Shown piece after piece: positions 18,434 to 27,734 of a stretch of DNA of 64,000 bases. The notes below the pieces were generated by a model. It worked only from the letters and a program-made list of their open reading frames with translations, was not told where the DNA came from and did not search any database. The translations under genes and the position numbers were made by a program. Each line of letters starts with the position of its first letter. Position 1 is the first letter of the stretch. The stretch covers positions 1,069,327-1,133,326 of the forward strand of contig NZ_JARJHU010000001.1 in the NCBI RefSeq assembly GCF_029269825.1, given 5' to 3'. The DNA comes from Pedobacter sp. JY14-1 (lineage in GTDB: Bacteria > Bacteroidota > Bacteroidia > Sphingobacteriales > Sphingobacteriaceae).

Positions 18434-21400
18434 TCAAAACCTAAAGCTGGTAGCAAAATAAGGATACCAGCCTTCTGCTGAGTGCGCCAGTACTGCCCTG
18501 ACGATGGCCAGTGAAGCCGGGGAGAAATAAAATCCTCCGCCGTATCCCTGGCGCCAGGTATCAGACCGTTCATTGCCATTCCATACACGACCCACGTCAT
18601 ACAAGCCCATAACGCCCACCTGGCCCGGTAATACATAGCTCACAAAATCGCCCAGTTTAAAACGCATTTCCAGGTTGTTATAAAAATTGTGGCGACCTGC
18701 AAAGCGATACTGCCGGTAACCTAGTAAGGTGCCCTCCCCGCCCAGGGTAGCATGCTGGAAAAATGCCGGACGACCACCGGTAAGGGTTCCGCCAAACCTG
18801 TTGGCCAGAACGATGGTCGCCCGGGTATCAAGGTTCTTATAGAGTGATATTGAACCCCGGAACTGAACAAATGAGGCCGAAGCACTGCTGATACCTTTGT
18901 ACCCCATCAGTTTGAGATCGATGTAGCTACCTAATGTAGGCAGGAGCTCCTGGTCACGGGTATTGTTTACAAAATTGACCGTCGCCCCTGCGTAGAGCTT
19001 ATCTCTTTCGATCAGGAGACTATCTGGGGAATGCAATTGCAACCTGTTATTGATAAAACGCCCCTGGTTGTCATCTTTATCGAAACTGTAATATTGCAGG
19101 CTCGGCCCTATAGTCAGTGTTGATTTTGGTCTGCGCCAGCGCAGTGAAGGGTCCAGTTGTATCAGATTGAAGCGGGTCCTGTAATAAGAGATGCGGTGGT
19201 CAAAACGGGTATCATTCCCAACACCGAAAAAGTTCCGGGTATTGTCCGGTGCCTGTATACTCGCCTTCAGCACCATGTCGCCGTCGCCTGCAACCTTTAG
19301 CCATTCCCCTGAATAGTTGAACCGTACAGCGGAAGTGGCCAGTGCATAAAGCAGTGAAAAGGACTGAGAACTGCCATAAGGCTGTTTCCTGAAGCCGGGA
19401 CGTGTTACTTTCATAAAAGCACCCAGGTACAAACCATCATCTGCATTGTAGCCAAAATCCGGGTACAGAGATGTCCTTTTATAAAGGTCTTTACCCAGAT
19501 AAGTCGCATTTCCAGTGTCGGAAGACAACTTGATGCGAAGCTTACCGGCATCTGCGCCATTAAAGATACTGCCGTCCATAAGTCCGAATACCCGGACCGG
19601 TTTACGCAAGGCTGTAACCTCATAAGCTTTCTTTCCATGTCCGGAAATGATCTTCACACGGATCGGTGAAATACGGTTAGAGATAACGACACTATCGCTG
19701 CCATCCCGCATATAAAGCCGGATTTCCCTGGTGATTTCAGGATCAAAAACACGGCTAAAAACCACATCCTTTACATTACCGGATTTATTGATCTTGTAAA
19801 GCTCCACTTTAAGTGCGCCCTGATCAAGTCCGGTGATGACAGCCTTTTCATTTTTATGGCTGGCCTGTATGTCTACAATCCGGCTGAAAAACCGGTAATA
19901 GGTATTCATTAGCCTGGGCAAAGTCGCTTTTCGCCGTTGCAGTTCGTCCAGGAATTCATCATGGCGCATACGGTAGACCTCTGGTGGCAAGCGCCGGAGC
20001 GCGGTTTCAAATATCTCGTCAGTATACAGGTCGGTAAACAGTTTTATTTCCCGGTCCCATTCTTCTTCTGAATACTGGGAAAGAATTTTGCTGTTCATTG
20101 CCCGCCCTTCCCATAAAAACCAGTTGACATCTTTGAGGTCCCTCTCCATCCCCTGCATCATCGGTAAAAGGTCTGACCTGATGGCAAAACGCTGCAACTT
20201 GCCTTCCGTTTTAAAGAAAACCTGGTCTCGGTCGCGTGGCACCGGCAGGTACCTTAAGCCCTTTTCAGTGGTATCAGCCTTCCAGCGCCACTGGTCTTCA
20301 TGCCGGTCCCAATCACCCATCAGTACATCAAGGGCCTTAGCCCTGAGGTACATCCTGGCATCGTAAGTATTGTCATTATCAACATCCAGCTTTTTAAACA
20401 TTTTTGCGGTGTTGTCCGAAGGTCCCACAGGATTTCTTTCTTCAAGCAGACATACCGTGTTTTCGAAAGTGCCCGCATAATCCCCAAGCGCATCGTCTGG
20501 TGATACCAGTCCGATGATGGGATTTGCATGAGGCACCCCCGCCCTGTCTGCGAGTACGGGCGCAACCAATGCAGTAAAGGGATGCTGAGAGGCCATGTTA
20601 TCTCGCATTACGTCACGGGCAAAAGTCGTCCTCAGCCCAGGCGGCAATAAGACCTCCGGATATTTTTCAACGCTGCGCAGCACATATTCTTTTCCATTTT
20701 TGTCTTCCAGACGCAAAGACCTGCTTTGGTTCCCACCTCCCAGCTGGGTCGGTTTTAATCCGCCATAAATTCTGGAGATGCTGATGACCGGCACCTTTAC
20801 GTCCATGGCATAATCTTTCCGGTAATTCTCCCCAAACAGGTAACGGTGCAGGCCACCTACATGGTCAAACTGAGGTTTTACCTTCACTATGGCACTGTCT
20901 GCCGCTGTCATCTTTGCCTCCCTGGCCTGCCGGAGTTCCACCGGATTAAAGGCTTGAATATAGCTATATACCTTTTCTACACCAGTTTCAGTATACAGGA
21001 AATATTCATACCGCATGCTGTTGTCCTGAAGCTGGTCGGCCAGCACATAACCATTCTTAAAGCTATGGAACAGGGAATTTGGTCCTCCTTTATTGGGTGA
21101 ATGTTTAGCACCTGCACCACTTACAATCTGTAATTGATCTCCCCTGATCAGTTGTAAACCATGTTCGTGCCCGGCCGCATAAACGAGATTAGGATGATCA
21201 GCAAATACAGCCCCGACCTTTTCGGTCATCTCCTTATATTTAGGGTGTCCCAGATCCTCCGGACTCAGAAAGGTAGTCCTCAAAAAAGGATAAAGCGAAC
21301 CCAGTACCGGCAAGGGGATGTACAGGTTTTTATTTAAGGAAGTAAGCGGGAACAGATGTGCCTTAAGACCAAAATATCCTCCATGTGTACCGTAGCTTTT

Positions 21401-22027
21401 GAAAGGATGATGCGAAGCCAGGATAATCATTTTGTCTTTGTTCCGTTCCAGTAACTCATGCAGTCGCAGGACTACTGCATCCGTAGTGCTGCAATCACAA
21501 TCCGGGTTTGTTTTTTCATAGGGGAAAAGCCACCATTCGCTATCATAAGCGATAACTGTCAGCTTATCGGAAAGAGGAATGGCTACCGGGTCCGGGCAAC
21601 CCTGATCAGGAATAAGTTTCAGCAAGGGGTCATTAAAGGAAGCCAGGAACGCTCCCTCAGCCTGTATCTTTGCCAGCCCATCCGGTCCCGATCTGTCCCA
21701 GTCATGGTTGCCAGGCAGAAAGTATACCGCAGCCCCCTTTGCCCGCATCGGGCCAAACTGCGACTTCAGTATCTGCTCCGTCCGCGCCCGCGTTTCCGCA
21801 CCAGGCAAAGCCATACCGACCGGATATACATTATCGCCCAGGAAAAGTACCGTTGTTTTTCCGCTGATCACATGCCCAGCGGCACTTTCGATAGATTTGA
21901 TCTGTTGGGTATTCATTTCTCCGGCATCACCGATCAATAAAACCCGGTATTTCACCTCTTCTTGCGCCCTTGCACAAAAAGCAGCCAACAAGAGCAATGG
22001 CAAGAAGCACCACACTTTGTATTTCAT
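18434..22027 (-). CDS. exported metallophosphoesterase / kinase-like / Omp85-type barrel fusion
   Basis: 1197 residues from ATG 22027, with signal peptide (1-22). Residues about 27-310 are a calcineurin-like metallophosphatase: LLIGDAGE (Asp34), LGDNVYP, GNHDWD (107-111), ASHHPF, GHEH (286-289). Residues about 390-700 read like the CotH/HipA/Fam20 atypical-kinase superfamily: a GKEYVLRSVEK strand, then MGDWDRHEDQW (Asp574, His576) and LPVPRDRDQVFF (Asp599/Asp601), comparable to the D-R-H and P-x-D-x-D motifs of those kinases. After a beta-rich segment, about 860-1197 form an outer-membrane barrel with GGEGTLLGYRQYRFAG, a variant of the Omp85 LGG-x-x-x-RGY loop signature, ending in Phe. The phosphatase and barrel calls are firm and the kinase call is inferred. 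It should be anchored in the outer membrane. An ATG-free TTG-type extension to 22063 is unnecessary. Confidence 0.82.
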   Translation of the reverse strand: MKYKVWCFLPLLLLAAFCARAQEEVKYRVLLIGDAGEMNTQQIKSIESAAGHVISGKTTVLFLGDNVYPVGMALPGAETRARTEQILKSQFGPMRAKGAAVYFLPGNHDWDRSGPDGLAKIQAEGAFLASFNDPLLKLIPDQGCPDPVAIPLSDKLTVIAYDSEWWLFPYEKTNPDCDCSTTDAVVLRLHELLERNKDKMIILASHHPFKSYGTHGGYFGLKAHLFPLTSLNKNLYIPLPVLGSLYPFLRTTFLSPEDLGHPKYKEMTEKVGAVFADHPNLVYAAGHEHGLQLIRGDQLQIVSGAGAKHSPNKGGPNSLFHSFKNGYVLADQLQDNSMRYEYFLYTETGVEKVYSYIQAFNPVELRQAREAKMTAADSAIVKVKPQFDHVGGLHRYLFGENYRKDYAMDVKVPVISISRIYGGLKPTQLGGGNQSRSLRLEDKNGKEYVLRSVEKYPEVLLPPGLRTTFARDVMRDNMASQHPFTALVAPVLADRAGVPHANPIIGLVSPDDALGDYAGTFENTVCLLEERNPVGPSDNTAKMFKKLDVDNDNTYDARMYLRAKALDVLMGDWDRHEDQWRWKADTTEKGLRYLPVPRDRDQVFFKTEGKLQRFAIRSDLLPMMQGMERDLKDVNWFLWEGRAMNSKILSQYSEEEWDREIKLFTDLYTDEIFETALRRLPPEVYRMRHDEFLDELQRRKATLPRLMNTYYRFFSRIVDIQASHKNEKAVITGLDQGALKVELYKINKSGNVKDVVFSRVFDPEITREIRLYMRDGSDSVVISNRISPIRVKIISGHGKKAYEVTALRKPVRVFGLMDGSIFNGADAGKLRIKLSSDTGNATYLGKDLYKRTSLYPDFGYNADDGLYLGAFMKVTRPGFRKQPYGSSQSFSLLYALATSAVRFNYSGEWLKVAGDGDMVLKASIQAPDNTRNFFGVGNDTRFDHRISYYRTRFNLIQLDPSLRWRRPKSTLTIGPSLQYYSFDKDDNQGRFINNRLQLHSPDSLLIERDKLYAGATVNFVNNTRDQELLPTLGSYIDLKLMGYKGISSASASFVQFRGSISLYKNLDTRATIVLANRFGGTLTGGRPAFFQHATLGGEGTLLGYRQYRFAGRHNFYNNLEMRFKLGDFVSYVLPGQVGVMGLYDVGRVWNGNERSDTWRQGYGGGFYFSPASLAIVRAVLAHSAEGWYPYFATSFRF

Positions 22028-22115
22028 AAGTAGGGGCCAGTCGGATAAACAGATCGCAGTCATTTGTCAGAGGAAGCTAGCGGCCTCAAGTTAAACAATT
22101 TTATAACATGCCTAT

Positions 22116-22147
22116 CACAAAAAAAGCTGCCCTGAATGGGCAGCCTT
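22116..22147 (-). terminator. terminator downstream of GH125
   Basis: Stem AAGGCTGCCC/GGGCAGCTTT (one mismatch) with a 5-nt loop, followed on the minus strand by a T-run. It lies 38 nt beyond the GH125 stop and separates the mannosidase operon from the following fusion gene. Confidence 0.75.
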
Positions 22148-22184
22148 CTCACATAAATGGTTATTCAGGTTATAAAATGTAATA

Positions 22185-23603
22185 CTAAACCAGCAGGTGC
22201 GGGCGCTCTTTATATACTTTCCAGAGCAGTTCACCAAAAATGGTATTGGACCAGGCAAACCAGGAACGGGTAAAGTCTTTCGGATCGTTCTTATTGAATG
22301 ACTCGTGCATAAAGCCCGTCCCTGCATGGCTCTTTTGCAGCAACTGCAGGCATGACTTGATTTCTTCATCACTTTTTGCTGTCAGTCCCTGCATGGTCAA
22401 TGCGATTGGCCAGATCTTGTCCATACCTGTATGCGGGCTTCCGATGCCCTTAGCGGCAGTTCCTTCAAAAAAGAACGGATTTTCGGAAGACAGGATATAT
22501 TTACGCGTATTAATATACACCGGGTCATCTTCACGGACGGCACCCAGATAAGGAAGTGCCAGCAAGCTCGGCACATTGGCATCGTCCATCAGGTTATGAC
22601 TGCCAAAGCCGTTCACCTCGAAAGCATAAATCTTACCAAACTGCGGATGCTCCACTATGGCATATTTCTGCAGGGCCGCCTCCACCTCATTGGCCAGTGT
22701 CTTGCATTCTTCAGCAAGCACAGTATCTTTGTTTACCGCCGTAAGGATCTCCGCGGCATGGCGCAGACTCACTACCGCAAAGAAATTGGAGGGCACCAGG
22801 AAATTATAAATGGTGGCGTCATCACTAGGGCGGAAGACCGAACAGATCAGTCCTACAGGTTTCACCGGGTAGCCATAACCGCTTACCGGCACCGTATCGG
22901 TAGCAAACATTGTCTCACGCTGGAATTTATAAGGCCCCAGGCCATTTTTACGCTGCTGTTCCTTAAAGGTCTTTACAATCAGGGCAATGGCATCTCTCCA
23001 GCTGGTGTCAAAAGGTGAAGTATCGCCGGTCAGCTTCCAGTAATGGTGGCTGAGGCGGATAGGATAGCATAGTGAGTCAATTTCCCACTTGCGCTCATGC
23101 ACACCGGGCTTCATATCAGTCTTATCGGTTGCCCATTCACCTACTTTGTCCGGATCGCCATAAAAAGCATTTGCATAGGGGTCTTTTTTAATACATTTTA
23201 CCTGGTGGTTAATGACACCTGCGATGAGCTGCTGGAGGGCTTTATCACCTTTAACCAGTGGCAGGTAAGGACTCACCTGCGCTGTACTGTCACGCAGCCA
23301 CATCGCATCGATATCACCAGTGATCACATAAGTATCCGGCCGGCCATCCACCGTAGTATGAGTAACTGTGGTATCCAGCGTATTCGGGAAACAGTTCTCG
23401 AATAACCAGGCCAGTTCCTTGTTCTTTACATTCTTGTGAAATTCCTTAATAGCGGATTCCACGGCCTTGCTCTGAAAATGCCTCTTCGCCGGTGCTACGC
23501 GCACTACGGGAAACTCCGGGTCGGCAGCAGCGAAGGCCACCTTGTCTACCATCATTCCGGCTGCGAGCATGCCGGTGTTCTGTAAAAATACTCTTCTTTT
23601 CAT
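22185..23603 (-). CDS. GH125 exo-alpha-1,6-mannosidase
   Basis: 472 residues. The N-terminus MKRRVFLQNTGMLAAG has a twin-arginine-like motif (RRVFLQ) and a hydrophobic stretch, so export to the periplasm is likely, possibly by Tat. The (alpha/alpha)6 glycosidase body carries GDIDAMWLRDST (96-106), HERKWEIDSLCYP, and a C-terminal GSPHTGMDKIWP, all typical of the metal-independent alpha-mannosidase family GH125, which releases alpha-1,6-linked mannose with inversion. It starts 5 nt after the GH92 stop and so is the second gene of a GH92-GH125 operon next to SusCD. Confidence 0.92.
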   Translation of the reverse strand: MKRRVFLQNTGMLAAGMMVDKVAFAAADPEFPVVRVAPAKRHFQSKAVESAIKEFHKNVKNKELAWLFENCFPNTLDTTVTHTTVDGRPDTYVITGDIDAMWLRDSTAQVSPYLPLVKGDKALQQLIAGVINHQVKCIKKDPYANAFYGDPDKVGEWATDKTDMKPGVHERKWEIDSLCYPIRLSHHYWKLTGDTSPFDTSWRDAIALIVKTFKEQQRKNGLGPYKFQRETMFATDTVPVSGYGYPVKPVGLICSVFRPSDDATIYNFLVPSNFFAVVSLRHAAEILTAVNKDTVLAEECKTLANEVEAALQKYAIVEHPQFGKIYAFEVNGFGSHNLMDDANVPSLLALPYLGAVREDDPVYINTRKYILSSENPFFFEGTAAKGIGSPHTGMDKIWPIALTMQGLTAKSDEEIKSCLQLLQKSHAGTGFMHESFNKNDPKDFTRSWFAWSNTIFGELLWKVYKERPHLLV

Positions 23604-23608
23604 CTGTT

Positions 23609-25870
23609 TTATTTTGTTAGAGAGAACGGCTTATCGGTTTCTGCAAGCCCTCTCTGCGTATTTGGTTCTCTACTCATGTTCAGCTTCAACACACCGCCCT
23701 TTACAATATCGGCATGCGTAATGAAATTCCTGGTATAATTCTGACCGTTTAAAGCAGCGTCCTGAATATAGACATTTTCCCGGCTATTGTTATTCGCCTC
23801 GATCACGAACTTTTTGCCGTTTTCGAGGTTAAGTGTGATCTTTTTAAACATCGGGCTGCCAAAAACATATTCACCGGTCCCGGGTGTCACGCTGTAAAAG
23901 CCCAGCGCACTGAGTACGTACCATGAAGAAGTCTGGCCCTGGTCCTCATCGCCAGGGTAGCCATTCTCAGTGGCATTATATAGTTTATACATTACCTCCC
24001 GCGCCCTGGCCTGGGCCTTCCACGGCTCCCCTGCATAGTTATAAAGGTAGACCATATGCTGAATAGGCTGGTTGCCGTGGGCATACTGCCCCATATTAGC
24101 CATTACCATTTCAGTCATCTCATGGATCATGCCACCATAAGTACCGACTTTAACGGTATTAGGCACACTAAATACGGAATCCAGTTTGGAAGTAAAATTC
24201 TTATCTCCGCCCATCAGGTTGATGAGTCCTTTAGTATCCTGGAATACCGACCATTGCCAGTGCCAGGCATTGCCTTCGGTAAAAGGGCCACCCCATTCCA
24301 CAGGGTCAAAGTTCTTGCCCCAGTTACCATCTGAGTCTTTGGCCCGCATGAACCGGGTACCCGGGTCATATACGTTTTTATAGTTGTACATCTGACGCTT
24401 AAAGATGTCCATATAATATTGGTCACCGGTCAGTCTGGCCAGTTCATAGCCGCAGAAATCATCATAGGCATATTCCAGGGTTTTGGCAGTAGCCTCCCGG
24501 TATTTCGGATAAGGTACATAGCCAAGCTGGTAATATTCTCTCCAGCCGTCACGGCCATTGGCAGGCCCCCAGGGGCCTTTGTTCGTTGCCTCGTGCAGGT
24601 AGGCCTCAAGCGCTTCCTTTGGATTGAAGGTATGCAGGCCTTTTGCCCATGCATCTGCAAAGAGCGAAATCGCATGGTTACCGATCATACTGCCTCCTTC
24701 ACTTGGAAAAGACCAGGAAGGCAGCCATCCGCATTGCTTCCAGGCATCGATCATCGCCTGCATGTAGCGGCCGTGCATTTCTGGCTGGATCAGTGTATTC
24801 AGCGGAAATTGCGCCCGGAAGGTATCCCAGAAACCCGTATCGGTAAACATATAGCCTTCATGCACTTTACCGTCATAAGGACTAAAGTAATAAGCCTTAC
24901 CGTTCTTGTCCAGTTCATAGAATTTCCTGGAGAACAGACTGGCCCTGAAAAAGCAGGAATAAAAAGTTTCCATATCCTCCTTGCTTCCACCTTCTACCTG
25001 AATACGGCCCAGCGACTCATTCCATACCTTGGCAGCCTTTGCTTTAGTCTGCTCCAGGTTTTTATCTGCACCCAGTTCACGCTCCAGGTTCAGTTCGGCC
25101 TGCTCGGGGCTGATATAGGAAGAAGCCGTCTTTACCTGTACCTTTACGCCAGGCTTAAACTCAATATAAGCACCCATTCCGTCGCCCTCTGCTTCTGTAG
25201 CACCTGCTTTAGTCGTATTGCCTTTGTTCTCCCAGGTTCCGTAACCCTTAATCGGCTGGTCAAACTGCACCACGAAATAGCTTTTCCACTCCTTGTGGAA
25301 GCCGCCGCCATTGCTCACATAGCCGGTGATCCGGTTGCGCTTTACATCGATCTTCACACCGCTGGTCCGCGTATAGCCGTCAAGCACGAGGTAACTGGCT
25401 TTACCTGAAGGATAACTGAAACGCAGGTGTGCGCCCCGCTCTGAAGGAGATATCTCGGTAGTGATCTGATTATCGAATTTTACCTTATAGTAATTGGGTT
25501 TGGCAATTTCATTTTCATGGCTGAACTTTGCCTCGCGCTTGTTCTCATCGACCACCAGTTCGCTCATTGGCATCAGCGAAAAAACGGCATAGTCACGGGT
25601 CCAGGAACTGCACTGGTGCGCCTGCTGAAATCCCCTGATCTTGTCCAGGAAATACTGGTACTTCCAGCCATCGCCGTTCTTACCCGTCTGCGGGGTCCAG
25701 GTATGCATACCGAAAGGCAATGCGGTTGTCGGATAAGTGTTTCCCCTGGTGAGCTCGTGTTTTGAGTTCGTACCCTGCAGGGTATTCACATAGCTGACCA
25801 GATCCTTCTGCTGCGCAAAGGCCGTCTGTCCGAGCATCAGCAGTGCAAGAATGGTTTGTTTTGGTTTCAT
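23609..25870 (-). CDS. GH92 alpha-1,2-mannosidase
   Basis: 753 residues with signal peptide (1-19, ending TAFAQ). The N-terminal beta-sandwich starts with YVNTLQGTNSKHELTRGNTYPTTALPFGM, the family's opening. The catalytic (alpha/alpha)6 domain includes FWDTFRAQFPL, GGSMIGNHA, ENGYPGDEDQGQTSSWYVLSALGFY and VTPGTGEYVFGSP, the signature of the calcium-dependent GH92 family. GH92 enzymes remove alpha-mannose, mostly alpha-1,2. It has its own promoter in the 130-nt gap behind the susD terminator and is co-transcribed with GH125. Confidence 0.95.
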   Translation of the reverse strand: MKPKQTILALLMLGQTAFAQQKDLVSYVNTLQGTNSKHELTRGNTYPTTALPFGMHTWTPQTGKNGDGWKYQYFLDKIRGFQQAHQCSSWTRDYAVFSLMPMSELVVDENKREAKFSHENEIAKPNYYKVKFDNQITTEISPSERGAHLRFSYPSGKASYLVLDGYTRTSGVKIDVKRNRITGYVSNGGGFHKEWKSYFVVQFDQPIKGYGTWENKGNTTKAGATEAEGDGMGAYIEFKPGVKVQVKTASSYISPEQAELNLERELGADKNLEQTKAKAAKVWNESLGRIQVEGGSKEDMETFYSCFFRASLFSRKFYELDKNGKAYYFSPYDGKVHEGYMFTDTGFWDTFRAQFPLNTLIQPEMHGRYMQAMIDAWKQCGWLPSWSFPSEGGSMIGNHAISLFADAWAKGLHTFNPKEALEAYLHEATNKGPWGPANGRDGWREYYQLGYVPYPKYREATAKTLEYAYDDFCGYELARLTGDQYYMDIFKRQMYNYKNVYDPGTRFMRAKDSDGNWGKNFDPVEWGGPFTEGNAWHWQWSVFQDTKGLINLMGGDKNFTSKLDSVFSVPNTVKVGTYGGMIHEMTEMVMANMGQYAHGNQPIQHMVYLYNYAGEPWKAQARAREVMYKLYNATENGYPGDEDQGQTSSWYVLSALGFYSVTPGTGEYVFGSPMFKKITLNLENGKKFVIEANNNSRENVYIQDAALNGQNYTRNFITHADIVKGGVLKLNMSREPNTQRGLAETDKPFSLTK

Positions 25871-25955
25871 TGTGGTTTGTGTGTTCTTGTGTGTATTTAT
25901 GCCGTTGTGTGTCCGGCACAGATATTTGGTTGCTTAAATCGTTTTAGTGATTTCT

Positions 25956-25986
25956 CAAATATAGGAATCTGAGACAGAAGGTTCAA
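25956..25986 (-). promoter_or_regulatory. promoter of the GH92-GH125 operon
   Basis: On the minus strand a -33 TTG (25986-25984) and an exact -7 TATATTTG (25963-25956) are separated by 20 nt, the best-spaced Bacteroidota promoter I found here. The leader (25871-25915) is rich in CA/TG repeats. Confidence 0.65.
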
Positions 25987-25995
25987 GGGAGAATA

Positions 25996-26025
25996 ATAAA
26001 AAAGGCCAGTCGGATGACTGGCCTT
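25996..26025 (-). terminator. terminator of the susC-susD transcript
   Basis: Perfect stem AAGGCCAGTC/GACTGGCCTT with loop ATCC (minus strand), followed by TTTTTTATTATT. It lies 18 nt past the SusD stop. Confidence 0.88.
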
Positions 26026-26042
26026 GATAAGTTGTCATATTT

Positions 26043-27725
26043 TTAATTTGGGTAGCCGGGGTTTTGGGTCAGATTCGGGTTAAGCGCCCTTTGCTGCTGT
26101 GGAATCGGAAAAAGCTTACGGTATTCGTTGCTGGGTTGGTGATCCCACCAAGAGGACGTAGTGAACTTATTCCAGCGAATAAGGTCATCTCTTCTAAAAC
26201 CTTCGAAAATGAATTCCCGACCGCGTTCCGCAAGCAATTCGTCCAGGGTCAGTGTTGCAGTCGTATAGGCGTTTGCAGGCCAGTTAGCCACTATAAAAGC
26301 ACGTTGTCTACAAGCGTTAATCAAGTCTACTGCTTCCTGGTTTGCAGCCCCGCCGTTCTTACGCATTAAGGCTTCAGCTTTTGCAAAATAAACCCAGGTA
26401 AGGCGATAAATATGCCAGTCAGTATTGTTGTAATTTGGATCGGGGGCCACATTAACAGTAACGCCATTCATCACTCTTGTTGCCCCGACCTGATTACCCA
26501 ATTTATATTTATTAAAGCGAACACCACTATTTTCTTCACCTTCACTCATATTTGATACTGTTGAACCAATCTTTACGCGCTGAATACTATCAACAAAAAC
26601 CAATTGCTGCCCATCATATTCGTTACCACCCGTTGCAATGACTGGCTCTCCATTGTCAAACCTGAACATAGGGCCATGTAATAACCATTCACTTTTTCTT
26701 AAATCCTCGTTCTTAAACGTTGGATAGTTTCCGGGAACTACAACCACACCATCATTTCCATTACGGCTTCCACCGTAAATAAATTGCTGTTGAAAATGAT
26801 AGAATTCTCCCGTCCACGATGGCTGGAAGTTTGCGCGCTGAAATTCATAAGCGATAGAAAATATCGCTTCCTTAGATAAATCGTTGTTCGGCTTAAAGGC
26901 ATCTGTAATATTGGTATCCAATGCCATCGCTCCGTTCAATCCCCCGGCCTGGTTATTGATAAGTTTATCTGCGGCGGCGATGCAATCGTCCCACCTGGCG
27001 GTACCAGTCCAGGCCTCTGCATTCAGGTAAAGCTCCACCAGCATTGCATAGCCCCCTGCCTGCGACATCCTGCCCAGCATCTGCTTAGACAACGGCGGTG
27101 CCTTGTCCACATTTTCCTTTATCTCTTTTTCAATGAAAGCAAAGACCTCTTCCCTGCTCGCAGTTTTCGGCAGTTGGTCTTTAGGTACAGGCTGGTCCGG
27201 AACCTCTGTCACGATCGGAATGTTACCAAACAAATCCATCAGCTTAAGATAATGAAAAGCCCGAAACAGCTTCAATTCAGCAATATAGGCATCCTTTTCT
27301 TCCTGTGACAGGCCAATGTCAGCAGGATTTTTTCCTTCAATTTTCTTTATCGGATCATTACAGAGGCCTACGCCCCACCACATCAGGGTCCACGCGTTAT
27401 TTAGTCCCCCCTCATCGTTTGTCCAGCTATGGTAATGCAGCCTCTTCCATTTTCCGCCATCTTCACCGTGACGGCCCTTGGTAGGCCAGGCCAACTGATC
27501 AGCAGACAGTTCACTTGGCCGCCACCAGCCATCCTGCCCAGAAGGTGTAGCCCATGCATTTGCATGCGTGTATGGCCTCAGGACAGCCGAGATGATTTCA
27601 TTCTTGTTGTTATAAAAATTGTTGCTTTCAGCAGTATCATAAAGGTTCTCATCAAGCTTTGTGCAGGATGCCATTGCACAAAGTGTAAGTCCTGCAGCGA
27701 TGAATGTTTTATATGTCGTTTTCAT
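26043..27725 (-). CDS. SusD/RagB family glycan-binding lipoprotein
   Basis: 560 residues from ATG 27725; a TTG two codons earlier also opens the frame. The lipoprotein signal ends LCAMASC, with probable lipidated Cys22. The TPR-rich SusD fold is recognisable: YTHANAWATPSGQDGWWRPS near the start, AELKLFRAFHYLKLMDLFGNIPIV at about 150, and the C-terminal LDELLAERGREFIFEGFRRDDLIRW plus FPIPQQQRALNPNLTQNPGY. SusD captures oligosaccharides at the cell surface as a lid on SusC, encoded 9 nt upstream. With GH92/GH125 behind it, the ligand is inferred to be an alpha-mannoside. Confidence 0.95.
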   Translation of the reverse strand: MKTTYKTFIAAGLTLCAMASCTKLDENLYDTAESNNFYNNKNEIISAVLRPYTHANAWATPSGQDGWWRPSELSADQLAWPTKGRHGEDGGKWKRLHYHSWTNDEGGLNNAWTLMWWGVGLCNDPIKKIEGKNPADIGLSQEEKDAYIAELKLFRAFHYLKLMDLFGNIPIVTEVPDQPVPKDQLPKTASREEVFAFIEKEIKENVDKAPPLSKQMLGRMSQAGGYAMLVELYLNAEAWTGTARWDDCIAAADKLINNQAGGLNGAMALDTNITDAFKPNNDLSKEAIFSIAYEFQRANFQPSWTGEFYHFQQQFIYGGSRNGNDGVVVVPGNYPTFKNEDLRKSEWLLHGPMFRFDNGEPVIATGGNEYDGQQLVFVDSIQRVKIGSTVSNMSEGEENSGVRFNKYKLGNQVGATRVMNGVTVNVAPDPNYNNTDWHIYRLTWVYFAKAEALMRKNGGAANQEAVDLINACRQRAFIVANWPANAYTTATLTLDELLAERGREFIFEGFRRDDLIRWNKFTTSSWWDHQPSNEYRKLFPIPQQQRALNPNLTQNPGYPN

Positions 27726-27734
27726 GGTCAAATC

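Noticed and set aside
22431..23018. 195-codon plus-strand open frame inside GH125
   Set aside because: Antisense shadow with no family resemblance.
24419..25408. 329-codon plus-strand open frame inside GH92
   Set aside because: Antisense shadow of a confidently identified gene; no recognisable domain.
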